NCBI GenBank assembly: GCA_022563215.1 | Contig: JADFNT010000089.1 | Span: forward strand, 1-7,056 | Direction: 5' to 3' | Length of the DNA: 7,056 nucleotides | DNA from: Pseudomonadota bacterium | Lineage (GTDB): Bacteria > Pseudomonadota > Alphaproteobacteria > Rhodospirillales > Casp-alpha2 | Shown here: positions 1-7,056 of the stretch, piece by piece | Position numbering within the stretch: position 1 is the first letter of the stretch | How the letters are laid out: each line of letters begins with the position of its first letter | Translations under genes and position numbers: made by a program | The notes under the pieces: generated by a model | Databases searched by the model: none | What the model saw: only the letters and a program-made list of their open reading frames with translations | Told to the model about the DNA's origin: nothing

Positions 1-2
1 AA

Positions 3-170
3 TACCGCGTCGACCTTCCGACCATCGGCCCGGCCACCATCGAGGCCGCGTCACGGGCCGGCCTGCGCGGCATCGCGGTCGAGGCCGGCGGCGCCCTTAT
101 CATCGACCGCCAGGCGGTGATCGAGGCCGCCGACGAGGCCGGGATTTTCGTCATCGGCATCGATGCCGCA
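3..170 (+). other. lpxI: C-terminal end of the LpxI (DUF1009) domain, cut by the window edge
   Basis: The first 56 or so codons carry the characteristic LpxI ending: VDLPTIGPATIEAA, then AGLRGIAVEAGGALIIDR, then a helix and GIFVIGID. LpxI hydrolyses UDP-2,3-diacylglucosamine to lipid X and UMP. It replaces LpxH in many alphaproteobacteria, which is one reason to place this window there. Most of the enzyme lies to the left of the window, so its completeness cannot be judged. In separate-gene organisms LpxI normally stops soon after a GIDP- or GVD-like end. Here the frame continues into LpxB. Confidence 0.85.
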
Positions 171-1388
171 AGCCACGCCGTGCTTGCCAATGGGGACGCC
201 GCGGGGGAAGCCGCCGCCGCGGACCCTCATCCCCTGATCTTTCTCGTCGCCGGCGAACCATCGGGCGATTTGCTGGGGGCCCGGCTCATGGCGGCGCTTA
301 AAAAGAGAACCAAGGATCGGATTTCCTTCGCCGGCATCGGCGGCGCAAGGATGGAAGAACAGGGCATGAAAAGCCAATTTCCGATGACCGAGTTGTCGGT
401 GATGGGGGCGGCGGAGGTTTTGCCGAGAATTCCCAGAATTCTCACCCGCATCGTCGAAACCGCCGCCGCCGCCCAACGCCTGCGGCCGGCGGCGGTGGTG
501 ACCATCGACTCCCCGGATTTCAACTTTCGCGTCGCCAAACGGCTCAAGGGCAAGGGAATTCCCCTGATCCATTATGTCGCGCCTTCGGTCTGGGCCTGGC
601 GGCCGGGTCGGGCGGCGAAGATCGCCGGCTTCCTGGACCACTTGCTGACCCTGTTGCCGTTCGAGCCCCCCTATTTCGAAGCCCATTCCCTTGCCACCAC
701 CTTCGTCGGCCATCCGATTCTGGAGAGCGGGGCCGACAAGGGGGACGGAGCCGGTTTCCGTGATCGTCACGGCATTGCCGCCGATGAAACGTTGATCGCG
801 GTTCTTCCCGGCAGCCGCATGGGCGAGGTTTCCCGCCTGCAAGGGATATTCGGCCAGGCCCTGTTCGGGCTTTCGAAGAAGCACCCCAATTTGCGGGCCG
901 TGGTGCCGACCACGGGCGCCGTCGCCGGAACCGTCCGCCAGGCGGCGGCCGGTTGGCCGGTTCCGGCCCTGGTCGTCGAGGGCGACACCGAAAAGTATGA
1001 CGCTTTCGCCGCCGCCGCCGTGGCCCTTGCCGCATCGGGAACGGTGGCCCTGGAACTGGCGATGGCGGGGACGCCCGCGGTTATCGCTTACAGGATCAAC
1101 CCGCTGTCCGCCCTGATCGCCAAGCGGTTGGTAAAGGTGCGTTTCGTCCATCTGGTCAATCTGATTCTGGATCGCGAGGCGGTCCCGGAGTTCCTGCAGG
1201 AGGCCTGCCGGGCCGATTTTCTGGCCCACGCCCTCGAAGACCTGCTGAGGGATGAGAACCGGCGCCAAAGCCAGGTTTCGGCTTATAAGGAAGCCATCGA
1301 GAAACTTAGCCCCCAGGGAGACTCGCCCGCCGACCGGGCGGCGAAAACGGTGTTGGAGGTTATCGCCCGGTCACGGTTCGAGGATTGA
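3..1388 (+). CDS. lpxB: LpxI C-terminus fused in frame to lipid-A-disaccharide synthase LpxB (5' partial)
   Basis: The open frame enters from the left edge and reads to TGA at 1386-1388, giving 461 visible residues. Residues 1 to about 54 match the end of LpxI, residues 55-76 form an Ala/Gly-rich linker, and residues 78-461 (384 aa, the usual LpxB length of about 380) are a full LpxB. LpxB is a GT19 glycosyltransferase at the inner membrane. It joins lipid X and UDP-2,3-diacylglucosamine into the lipid A disaccharide and releases UDP. Visible LpxB motifs are AGEPSGD (83-89), IDSPDFN (168-174), the HYVAPSVWAWR block, LPGSR (268-272) and the ASGTVALELAMAGTP block. No stop separates the two parts. 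The only plausible separate LpxB start is GTG at 180-182, which has no clear ribosome binding site. The next ATG (288) would remove the AGEPSGD motif. LpxB identity is near certain; true translation as one chain is an inference. The gene ends 21 bases from the convergent gltA, and I see no terminator hairpin in that gap. Confidence 0.93.
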   Translation, partial: YRVDLPTIGPATIEAASRAGLRGIAVEAGGALIIDRQAVIEAADEAGIFVIGIDAASHAVLANGDAAGEAAAADPHPLIFLVAGEPSGDLLGARLMAALKKRTKDRISFAGIGGARMEEQGMKSQFPMTELSVMGAAEVLPRIPRILTRIVETAAAAQRLRPAAVVTIDSPDFNFRVAKRLKGKGIPLIHYVAPSVWAWRPGRAAKIAGFLDHLLTLLPFEPPYFEAHSLATTFVGHPILESGADKGDGAGFRDRHGIAADETLIAVLPGSRMGEVSRLQGIFGQALFGLSKKHPNLRAVVPTTGAVAGTVRQAAAGWPVPALVVEGDTEKYDAFAAAAVALAASGTVALELAMAGTPAVIAYRINPLSALIAKRLVKVRFVHLVNLILDREAVPEFLQEACRADFLAHALEDLLRDENRRQSQVSAYKEAIEKLSPQGDSPADRAAKTVLEVIARSRFED

Positions 1389-1409
1389 TGGCCGTGGTTT
1401 GAAGCGCCG

Positions 1410-2729
1410 TTACTTGCGCGTATGCAGGGGCGTGTACTTCCGTTCCACGGCCCCTGTGAACAACTGCCTGGGGCGGCCGATCTTCTGGGTCGGATCCTCG
1501 ATCATCTCGTTCCACTGGGCGACCCAGCCGACGGTCCGGGCGACCGCGAACAGCACCGTGAACAGGCTGGTCGGGATGCCCATCGCCTTGAAGATGATGC
1601 CGGAATAGAAATCGACGTTGGGGTAGAGCTTCTTGGAGATGAAGTATTCGTCTTCCAACGCGATCCGCTCCAGTTCGACGGCGATGTCGAGAAGCGGTTC
1701 GTCCTCGATACCCAGTTCGTCGAGGACTTCGTGGCAGGTTTTTTCCAGGACCCGCGCCCGGGGGTCGAAGTTCTTGTAGACCCGGTGGCCGAACCCCATC
1801 AGCCGGAAAGGATCTTTCTTGTCCTTGGCCCGCTTGATGAATTCAGGAATGTTCTTCTTGTCGCCGATCTCGGTCAGCATTTTTAGAACGGCTTCGTTGG
1901 CGCCGCCGTGCGCCGGCCCCCAAAGCGACGCGATGCCGGCGGCGATGCAGGCGAACGGGTTGGCGCCGCTGGACCCGGCCAGGCGGACGGTCGACGTGGA
2001 GGCGTTCTGTTCATGGTCGGCATGGAGGATGAGGATGCGGTCCAGGGCCTTGGCCTGCACGGGATTGACCTTGTATTCCTCGCACGGGTTTCCGAACATC
2101 ATGTAAAGGAAGTTTTCGGCGTAACCGAGCTCGTTCCTGGGATACATGAACGGCTGGCCGATGGAAAACTTGTAGGCCATGGCGGCGATGGTCGGCATCT
2201 TGGCGATCAGCCGATAGGACGCCACCATGCGGTGGTGCGGGTCGGTGATGTCCGTGCTGTCGTGGTAGAAGGCCGAAAGCGCCCCGGTAACGCCGCACAT
2301 CACCGCCATCGGATGGGTGTCGCGGCGGAACCCCCGGAAGAAGTAAATAAGCTGTTCGTGCAGCATCGTGTGATAGGTGATGTCTTTCTCGAATTTCTTC
2401 TTTTGCCCCGGCGTCGGCAGCTCGCCGTAGAGCAACAGATAGCAGACCTCCATGAAGTCGGACTGTTCCGCCAGCACGTCGATGGGATAACCCCGATAAA
2501 GCAGGATTCCTTTTTCGCCGTCGATGAAGGTGATTTTCGATTCACAGCTTCCCGTCGACGTAAAGCCGGGGTCATAGGTGAAACATTTGGTTTCCGCGTA
2601 CAGCTTCCGGATGTCGATGACGTCGGGACCGAGGGTGCCTTTCAAAATCGGCAATTCATAGGATTTTCCCGACCGGTTGTCGGTAAGCGTAAACGTATCG
2701 GTGGATGGATTTGCCGATTTATCTTTCAT
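1410..2729 (-). CDS. gltA: Citrate synthase, type II (GltA)
   Basis: The 439-residue protein condenses acetyl-CoA and oxaloacetate to citrate at the entry of the TCA cycle in the cytoplasm. It is close to E. coli GltA (427 aa) over its whole length. The blocks [18 protein letters not shown] (134-151), [20 protein letters not shown] (235-254), [31 protein letters not shown] and PNVDFYSGI are all present. By homology the catalytic residues are His274, His315 and Asp373 (E. coli His264, His305, Asp362). The length and the N-terminal beta domain fit the hexameric, Gram-negative type II enzymes, which NADH inhibits in E. coli; that regulation is not shown here. The start at 2727-2729 was chosen because a strong purine-rich ribosome binding site lies 9 bases upstream and homologues begin near here. 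An in-frame ATG 14 codons further upstream would put that site inside the gene. gltX lies 86 bases upstream on the same strand. Confidence 0.97.
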   Translation of the reverse strand: MKDKSANPSTDTFTLTDNRSGKSYELPILKGTLGPDVIDIRKLYAETKCFTYDPGFTSTGSCESKITFIDGEKGILLYRGYPIDVLAEQSDFMEVCYLLLYGELPTPGQKKKFEKDITYHTMLHEQLIYFFRGFRRDTHPMAVMCGVTGALSAFYHDSTDITDPHHRMVASYRLIAKMPTIAAMAYKFSIGQPFMYPRNELGYAENFLYMMFGNPCEEYKVNPVQAKALDRILILHADHEQNASTSTVRLAGSSGANPFACIAAGIASLWGPAHGGANEAVLKMLTEIGDKKNIPEFIKRAKDKKDPFRLMGFGHRVYKNFDPRARVLEKTCHEVLDELGIEDEPLLDIAVELERIALEDEYFISKKLYPNVDFYSGIIFKAMGIPTSLFTVLFAVARTVGWVAQWNEMIEDPTQKIGRPRQLFTGAVERKYTPLHTRK

Positions 2730-2734
2730 GGCTG

Positions 2735-2743
2735 CCTTCTCCT
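2735..2743 (-). promoter_or_regulatory. Ribosome binding site of gltA
   Basis: On the minus strand this reads AGGAGAAGG, a near-perfect Shine-Dalgarno sequence. The AGGAG core ends 9 bases before the ATG at 2727-2729. It decides the gltA start against the longer in-frame ATG at 2769-2771. It is the strongest ribosome binding site among the gene starts in the window; gltX, the lipoprotein and comEC have weak ones. Confidence 0.8.
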
Positions 2744-2761
2744 CGCATTGGGCGGCGTCAT

Positions 2762-2780
2762 GGCAACCCAAACGGTTGCC
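2762..2780 (-). other. Small hairpin in the gltX-gltA spacer
   Basis: GGCAACC (2762-2768) and GGTTGCC (2774-2780) form a perfect 7-bp inverted repeat around a 5-base loop. In the minus-strand transcript it lies about 18 bases upstream of the gltA Shine-Dalgarno sequence. No run of U follows it in the direction of transcription, so it is not a standard intrinsic terminator. It could be a processing or attenuation element between gltX and gltA, a stabilising 5' hairpin of gltA mRNA, or chance. Confidence 0.35.
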
Positions 2781-2815
2781 GGCCGCCGATTTCCGGTCCT
2801 TTTTTCAGACGATGA

Positions 2816-4246
2816 TTATAGCTTATTTATTCCCGATAGGGCGTCATCAAGGCGGCCCAGGGTTTCATCGCGGCCCAGAATTTCCATGACCTCGAAGATT
2901 CCCGGTGAAACCGTGCGCCCGGTCAACGCCGCCCGAAGGGGCTGGGCGGCCTTGCCGAGCTTGATTTCAGCGCTTTCGGCGTAGTCGCGAGTTGCCTTCT
3001 CGAGGCCTTTCAGGTTCCATTCCCCCAAGGCCTCAAGCCGGGGCCGCAAAAGCCCCAGATGTTCCCTTCCATCGTCCTGTAAAAGCCTTGAAGCCTTTTC
3101 ATCAAGGGCCAAAGGGCGGGTTGTGGCATAAATTTCGGCATTTTCGGAAAGTTCGATCAGGGTCTTGGCCCGTTCCTTGAGCCCGGCCATGCCCTTTTCC
3201 AGCCGCCCGGCGGTATCATCGGCCAAATTCCCGTTTAAGGATTCCGTCAACGACGGCATGATCAGGTCAATCAGCTTCGCGTCCCCGGCCTGGCGAATGT
3301 AATGACCGTTAAGGCTGGTCAGCTTATCGGTATCGAAGCGGGCGGCGGCACGCCCGACGGCGTCGAGCCCGAACCATTCGATGGCTTGATCGCGGGAGAT
3401 GATTTCGTTGTCGCCATGGCTCCATCCCAGCCGCAGCAGGTAGTTGCACAGCGCCTCGGGCAGAAACCCCTGATCCCGGTAGGCATCGACGCCTAAGGCG
3501 CCGTGGCGCTTCGACAGTTTGGCGCCGTCCGGTCCATGGATCAGGGGAATATGGGCGAAGGCCGGCAGGTCCCAACCGAGGGTTAGGAACAACTGGGCCT
3601 GGCGGAAGGCGTTGGTCAGGTGATCGTCGCCGCGGATGACATGGGTGACGCCGGCGTCGTGGTCGTCGACGACCACCGCCAGCATGTAGGTCGGCGTGCC
3701 ATCGGCGCGCAGCAGGACCATGTCGTCCAACTCGTCGTTGGCCACCGTCACCGGGCCCTGGACCAGGTCCTCGATCACGGTTTCACCTCCCTGGGGCATC
3801 TTCAGGCGGATGGTAGGCTCGGCGCCCTCGGGGGCTTCGGCCGGGTCGCGGTCCCGCCAGCGGCCGTCATAGAGCTTCGAGCGGCCTTCCTGGCGGGCCG
3901 CCTGGCGCATTTCCCGGAGCTCCTCGGGCGTGCAGAAGCACTTATAGGCCTTGTCTTCGGCCAGCAATTGCCGCGCCACCTCGGCGTGACGCTGGGCGTG
4001 GGAAAACTGCGAAACCGCGTCGCCGTCCCATTCCAGCCCCAGCCACGAAAGGCCGTCGGTAATGGCGTTGACGGCCTCTTCGGTGAATCGCTTGCGGTCC
4101 GTATCCTCGATGCGCAGCAAAAATCTGCCGCCGGAACCGTATTCGGCATGGTGCTTGGCGAATAGCCAGTTATACAATGCGGTACGCGCACCGCCGATAT
4201 GAAGAAAACCACTGGGGGAGGGTGCGAAACGGGTAACGACGGTCAT
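2816..4246 (-). CDS. gltX: Glutamyl-tRNA synthetase (GltX)
   Basis: This 476-residue class I aminoacyl-tRNA synthetase charges tRNA with glutamate. In most alphaproteobacteria GlnRS is absent, and a GluRS also mischarges tRNA-Gln for the GatCAB amidotransferase; which specificity this copy has cannot be read from the sequence. It has the N-terminal [19 protein letters not shown] block with the HIGH-type motif HIGG (16-19). It also has [10 protein letters not shown] (42-51), the [11 protein letters not shown] block (206-216) and the KMSKS-type motif KLSKR (243-247). The C-terminal anticodon-binding half ends in the usual [16 protein letters not shown] block (429-444). The start at 4244-4246 was chosen because homologues begin [11 protein letters not shown], and the open frame further upstream is antisense to the next gene. 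The ribosome binding site is weak. A short extra stretch (about residues 34-38, AEYGS) lies before the RIEDTDR block. It is co-oriented with gltA 86 bases downstream and divergent from the lipoprotein gene. Confidence 0.97.
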   Translation of the reverse strand: MTVVTRFAPSPSGFLHIGGARTALYNWLFAKHHAEYGSGGRFLLRIEDTDRKRFTEEAVNAITDGLSWLGLEWDGDAVSQFSHAQRHAEVARQLLAEDKAYKCFCTPEELREMRQAARQEGRSKLYDGRWRDRDPAEAPEGAEPTIRLKMPQGGETVIEDLVQGPVTVANDELDDMVLLRADGTPTYMLAVVVDDHDAGVTHVIRGDDHLTNAFRQAQLFLTLGWDLPAFAHIPLIHGPDGAKLSKRHGALGVDAYRDQGFLPEALCNYLLRLGWSHGDNEIISRDQAIEWFGLDAVGRAAARFDTDKLTSLNGHYIRQAGDAKLIDLIMPSLTESLNGNLADDTAGRLEKGMAGLKERAKTLIELSENAEIYATTRPLALDEKASRLLQDDGREHLGLLRPRLEALGEWNLKGLEKATRDYAESAEIKLGKAAQPLRAALTGRTVSPGIFEVMEILGRDETLGRLDDALSGINKL

Positions 4247-4352
4247 GTTGATAGGATCGGCGTGCTCAAAAAAGATCAAGGGGTGACAACGGGAGAGAAT
4301 TACCACATCTCCTGGGCCGTTGCAGCATATCCCTGATGTTTCGGTCCATGGG
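4247..4352. promoter_or_regulatory. Divergent intergenic spacer between gltX and the lipoprotein gene
   Basis: These 106 bases separate two divergently read starts, so they should hold a promoter for each direction. The stretch is more AT-rich in its centre (around 4268-4308) than the flanking genes. I see no strong -35/-10 pair on either strand. A GGAGA/TCTCC inverted repeat (4292-4296 and 4308-4312) is too short to call an operator. I see no GTTC-N7-GTTC type LexA box of alphaproteobacteria. The promoter role is inferred from gene layout only. Confidence 0.4.
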
Positions 4353-4877
4353 ATGAAGTTAAGGCACATCATCGTCATTCTTTCGGCCACCGGCCTTGGC
4401 GCCTGTTCCTGGCCGTCGCTGCCTTCGATTCCGTTGACCAAGGAACCAACCGACGAACGGCCCGCCATTAGTTGCAACGCCGCCACCCGGCTGAATCTAC
4501 AGGCCCTGGACTGGGCCAACGCCAAACGCCTCGACATCCATATCCGCCAGGCCCGTTTCAGGCCGGGGACCCTGGTCATGAAGGTGAATTTCCCCATCGT
4601 GCTTCGCCTGTTCAACGGCGACAGGGAGGTTCGGACCTTCAGGGCGAAGGCGTTTTTCCGCGCCTCCGCCGTCGTCCGCATCGTTTACGACGGGCGGCGG
4701 ATGGACGAAACCTGCATCGACGCCATCAGGGTCGGTCCCTTGAAAGGGGCCGAGATTCAAATCGTCCCCCTGCGTCAAGGGGAATTTCCCTTCCGGATTC
4801 AGGAATCTCCAGGTCTATCCCTGGCCCTGGGCCTCTTTTCCAAGCCCGCAAAACCCGGCCACATCATCGTCCGCTAA
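4353..4877 (+). CDS. Predicted lipoprotein, possibly cupredoxin-like, function unknown
   Basis: The 174-residue product opens with [18 protein letters not shown]: a basic start, a hydrophobic core (6-17) and a lipobox LGAC with Cys18 as the lipidation site. The residue after it is Ser, not Asp, which by the E. coli +2 rule favours outer-membrane sorting. The rest (about 58-174) has a beta-rich pattern resembling cupredoxin-like domains: a strand with [20 protein letters not shown], then RTFRAKAFF, and later [21 protein letters not shown]. In copper-binding relatives a His usually sits in the N-G-D-x-x-H-x-F position. Here that residue is Arg, and no Cys-His-Met cluster follows, so copper binding looks unlikely. 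Cys41 and Cys121 could form a disulfide. The ATG at 4353 was chosen because it gives a clean signal peptide; a TTG at 4320 in the same frame would add 11 residues before it. The ribosome binding site is poor. comEC starts 10 bases after the stop, suggesting co-transcription. I do not recognise a named gene. The fold call is moderate and the function is unknown. Confidence 0.75.
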   Translation: MKLRHIIVILSATGLGACSWPSLPSIPLTKEPTDERPAISCNAATRLNLQALDWANAKRLDIHIRQARFRPGTLVMKVNFPIVLRLFNGDREVRTFRAKAFFRASAVVRIVYDGRRMDETCIDAIRVGPLKGAEIQIVPLRQGEFPFRIQESPGLSLALGLFSKPAKPGHIIVR

Positions 4878-5382
4878 CAATTGAGCCATGTTTATTCCGC
4901 CCATTGCCTGCTTCCGCCCCCTCGACCTCCTTCTCGCCGAGCGCGACCGGTGGGTCTTGTGGCTGCCGGTGATGTTCGGCTCGGGGATTGGAATCTATTT
5001 CAGCCTCTCTTTCGAGCCGCCCCTGTGGCTGGGGCCGGCGGGCGTGGCGGCGGTTTTGCTGGCCGCATTGGTGGTCAGGAAACCGGACGGCCAAGGGGAC
5101 GGCGCCCTTTTGGCGGTCTTGGTGATGGCCGGAATGATGTTGGCCGGGTTCGCCGCCGCCCAATGGCGGACCGCCGCCGTGGCGGCGCCGACCCTAAGCG
5201 AACGCATCGGCCCGACGACGGTCAGCGGCCGGGTCATCAACGTCGAAACCTTTCCCAATGGCCCCCGGGTGACCATCGAACGGCCCCGCATTTCCGGTCT
5301 CCGGACCGACCGGGGTCCGCAAAAGGTGCGCCTCAAGCTGAGGGGAAAACAACCGGCCATTTCACCCGGCCAATGGCTGCGC

Positions 5383-5397
5383 GTCGGGCCATCCTGA
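5383..5397 (+). other. First frameshift in comEC
   Basis: The upstream frame reads ...GQWLRV to GTC at 5383-5385, then meets TGA at 5395-5397. The family-like continuation RAILTPPSPPAQPGGFDFQR is in the frame that starts with CGG at 5385-5387. The two codons share base 5385, so one base is missing (for example GTC-CGG reduced to GTCGG). The site is beside a GGG run. An ATG at 5373-5375 is in the downstream frame and overlaps the first piece by 25 bases, but it has no Shine-Dalgarno sequence. Confidence 0.85.
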
Positions 5398-6758
5398 CCC
5401 CGCCGTCGCCACCGGCTCAACCGGGCGGGTTTGACTTTCAACGCCATTCCTTTTTCCGCCAATTGGGCGCCTACGGCTTCAGCATCGGCACGGCGGAAAT
5501 CATCGGCGACGGCAAGCAGGGGCTGGACTTTCTCGCCCTTGGATTGGCCCGGGTCCGCCAAGCCGTCACCGCCCGGGTCCTGGCTGGCCTCGACGGCCCG
5601 GCGGGCGCCGTCGCCGCCGCCTTGATGACCGGCGAGCGCAGTTCCATCTCTGGCGCGCTGATGGATTCGATGCGCGATTCCGGACTCGCCCATCTGCTGG
5701 CGATTTCGGGACTGCACATCGGCTTGATGGCGGCCATTCTTTTCGTCGGGCTCAGGGGCCTGATGGCGCTGTCTCAGCCCCTGGCGCTGCATTTCCCGAT
5801 CAAGAAATGGGCCGCCGCGGCGGCCATCGCCGGGGCTTTTGCCTATGCGCTGATCGCCGGCGCCACGGTGCCGACGCAACGCGCGTTCCTGATGGTCGGG
5901 CTGGTCCTTTTGGCCGTCCTCGTCGACCGCAAGGGGCTGTCGGTGCGTCTGGTCGCCTGGGCGGCCCTGGTGATCCTGGTGTTCAGGCCCGAAAGCCTTC
6001 TCGGCGCCAGCTTCCAGATGTCCTTCGCCGCCGTCATCGCCCTGATCGCCACCTATGAATGGATCAGCGAACGCCGCCGGGCCCGGTTCGCCCAGACGGA
6101 CCGCATGCCGCCGACATGGGCCCGGAAGGTGGGGCTCTATCTGGCCGGGGTCGCCTTGACGACGGTGATCGCCGGCGCCGCCACCACGCCTTTCGCCATC
6201 TATCACTTCAACCGCTTCGCCGATTACGGATTGGCGGCCAACCTGATGGCGGTGCCGGTGACGGCGCTTTGGGTGATGCCGTGGGCGGTGGCGGCGTTCG
6301 TGTTGATGCCTTTCGGTCTCGAAGGGTTGGCCCTGACCCCCATGGGATGGGGCATAAACGTCGTCATCGCCGTCGCCGAGACCGTATCCTCGTGGCCCGG
6401 CGCGGTGACCCTGTTGCCGTCGATGCCGACCCTGGCCCTGGCGGCGATTGCCCTTGGCGGGCTGTGGATGTGCCTGTGGCGCCGGCGATGGCGGCTGCTG
6501 GGACTGGCCGGGATCGCGGCGGGCTTGGCGGCGATAGCGGTTGCCCGGCCGCCGGATATCCTTATCGACGGCCGCGGCCGCTTATTGGCGGTGCGCGGCG
6601 CCGATGGATCGGTTGCCGTCTCGACGTTGCGCCGCGAACGTTTCATCCGCAAAATCTGGCTTCGCCGCTTCGGCCAGGACGAGGCGCTGGCGATTTGGCC
6701 GAAATACGGGACCCGCCCGGACCGACGCCTGTCGTGTGACCTCCAGGGTTGCATATAC

Positions 6759-6775
6759 AGGGCCGGGGCCGCGTC
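6759..6775 (+). other. Second frameshift in comEC
   Basis: The middle frame reads CDLQGCIYRAG up to GGG at 6765-6767. It then turns into a Pro/Trp-rich sequence unlike the family and stops at 6884. The expected continuation GRVAALAYGEGALAEDCW is in the frame starting with GGC at 6767-6769. The codons share base 6767, so again one base is missing, most simply one G from the GGGG run at 6765-6768. Confidence 0.85.
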
Positions 6776-7056
6776 GCCGCCCTGGCCTACGGCGAAGGGG
6801 CGCTGGCCGAAGACTGCTGGACCGCCGACGTGGTGGTTTCCATGGTTCCCGTGCGCCGCGCCTGTCCGGCAACCGTCGCCGTGATCGACCGTTTCGATCT
6901 GTGGCGCCACGGCGGCCATGCCCTGTGGCTGGACGCAACCGGCGTCAGGATCGAAAGCGTGAACGGCAGCCGCGGAGACCGCCCCTGGGTGATAAAGCGG
7001 GGCAGGGGCCGGAAGGGCGAGGGAAGGGACAAGCAGGAAGCCAAGGACGTTACCGG

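Larger units (their letters stand above)
4888..7056 (+). pseudogene. comEC: ComEC/Rec2-family DNA uptake channel, reading frame broken twice, 3' partial
   Basis: ComEC is the inner-membrane channel that passes single-stranded DNA into the cytoplasm in natural competence. The coding signal changes frame twice: 4888-5385, then 5385-6767, then 6767 to the right edge, with one base missing at each join. Joined, it gives at least 723 residues with the expected order. There are three membrane segments (about 22-41, 47-63, 73-93). A soluble DUF4131/OB-like part follows (about 105-190, with PGQWLRV then GGFDFQR). Next comes the multi-span Competence domain (about 225-520) containing TGERSS and HLLAISGLHIG (269-279, positions 5691-5723). 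Last is a C-terminal domain with CDLQGCIYR, then EDCWTADVVVSMVPVRRACP and IDRFDLWR in the third frame. No metallo-beta-lactamase part is seen. As read, the pieces are 4888-5397 (169 aa) and a possible ATG-started piece 5373-6884. The third frame has no stop before the window ends and finishes in a Lys/Arg-rich tail. The family is certain. Whether the gene is truly broken or the sequence has two errors is open. Confidence 0.88.

Noticed and set aside
51..1268. Minus-strand open frame of 405 codons opposite lpxI-lpxB
   Set aside because: It has low-complexity Gly/Arg/Gln-rich composition and lies wholly antisense to a certain LpxB.
2730..2771. Fourteen-codon N-terminal extension of GltA from the ATG at 2769-2771
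   Set aside because: The strong ribosome binding site at 2735-2743 would lie inside the gene. The shorter start fits the family.
1908..2984. Long plus-strand open frame of 358 codons opposite gltA and the end of gltX
   Set aside because: It is antisense to clear gltA and gltX codons, is rich in Arg, Gly and His, and has no recognisable domain. It is a typical high-GC shadow frame.
4348..4356. Two-codon mini-frame ATG-GGA-TGA overlapping the lipoprotein start
   Set aside because: It is too short and has no ribosome binding site. Such overlaps occur by chance, and nothing supports translational control here.
4247..4681. Upstream extension of the gltX frame by 145 codons
   Set aside because: Homologues begin at [11 protein letters not shown]. 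The extension is antisense to the lipoprotein gene and matches no GltX domain.
4881..5372. The frame 4881-6884 read as a single 667-residue protein
   Set aside because: Its first 160 or so residues are Arg/Pro/Gly-rich shadow sequence. The family-like ComEC N-terminus over this stretch is in the frame that starts at 4888.
4995..6206. Minus-strand open frame of 403 codons opposite comEC
   Set aside because: It is antisense to the comEC coding sequence and has Arg/Gly/Pro-rich shadow composition. The same holds for the minus-strand frame at 6224-6919.
5383..6775. Programmed -1 frameshifting to make full-length ComEC
   Set aside because: Neither junction has a canonical slippery heptamer, and I know of no ComEC that needs two shifts. 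Mutation or sequence error is simpler.

Overview
This window is a GC-rich chromosomal segment of housekeeping genes, most likely from an alphaproteobacterium, possibly a Rhodospirillales-like lineage. The evidence is the LpxI (DUF1009) route of lipid A synthesis, the ComEC type with a C-terminal domain that I recognise from alphaproteobacterial homologues, and the grouping lpxI-lpxB / gltA / gltX / comEC. The taxon is inferred from protein character and gene order, not from a marker gene. I see no mobile element, CRISPR array, tRNA, rRNA or phage gene.

Layout. Positions 3-1388 (+) are one open frame that enters from the left edge. It holds the C-terminus of LpxI (UDP-2,3-diacylglucosamine pyrophosphatase) and runs without a stop into a complete LpxB (lipid A disaccharide synthase). 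It therefore looks like a fusion of two consecutive lipid A enzymes. Convergent to it, after only 21 bases, is gltA (citrate synthase, 1410-2729, -). Upstream of gltA on the same strand is gltX (glutamyl-tRNA synthetase, 2816-4246, -). A 106-base divergent spacer (4247-4352) separates gltX from a small predicted lipoprotein with a possible cupredoxin-like fold (4353-4877, +). After 10 bases follows comEC (from 4888, +, running off the right edge). The comEC frame is broken twice, near 5385 and near 6767. Each break fits the loss of one base beside a short G run, so the gene is either a decaying pseudogene or carries sequence errors.

How the genes relate. LpxI makes lipid X, and LpxB condenses lipid X with another UDP-diacylglucosamine, so the fusion joins a producer and a consumer of the same intermediate. 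GltA (TCA cycle entry) and GltX (tRNA charging) are co-oriented and may share a transcript. The lipoprotein and comEC form a probable two-gene unit at the cell envelope.

I found no convincing previously undescribed system. The points most worth following up are the LpxI-LpxB fusion, the double frameshift in comEC, and the lipoprotein, which lacks recognisable copper ligands.
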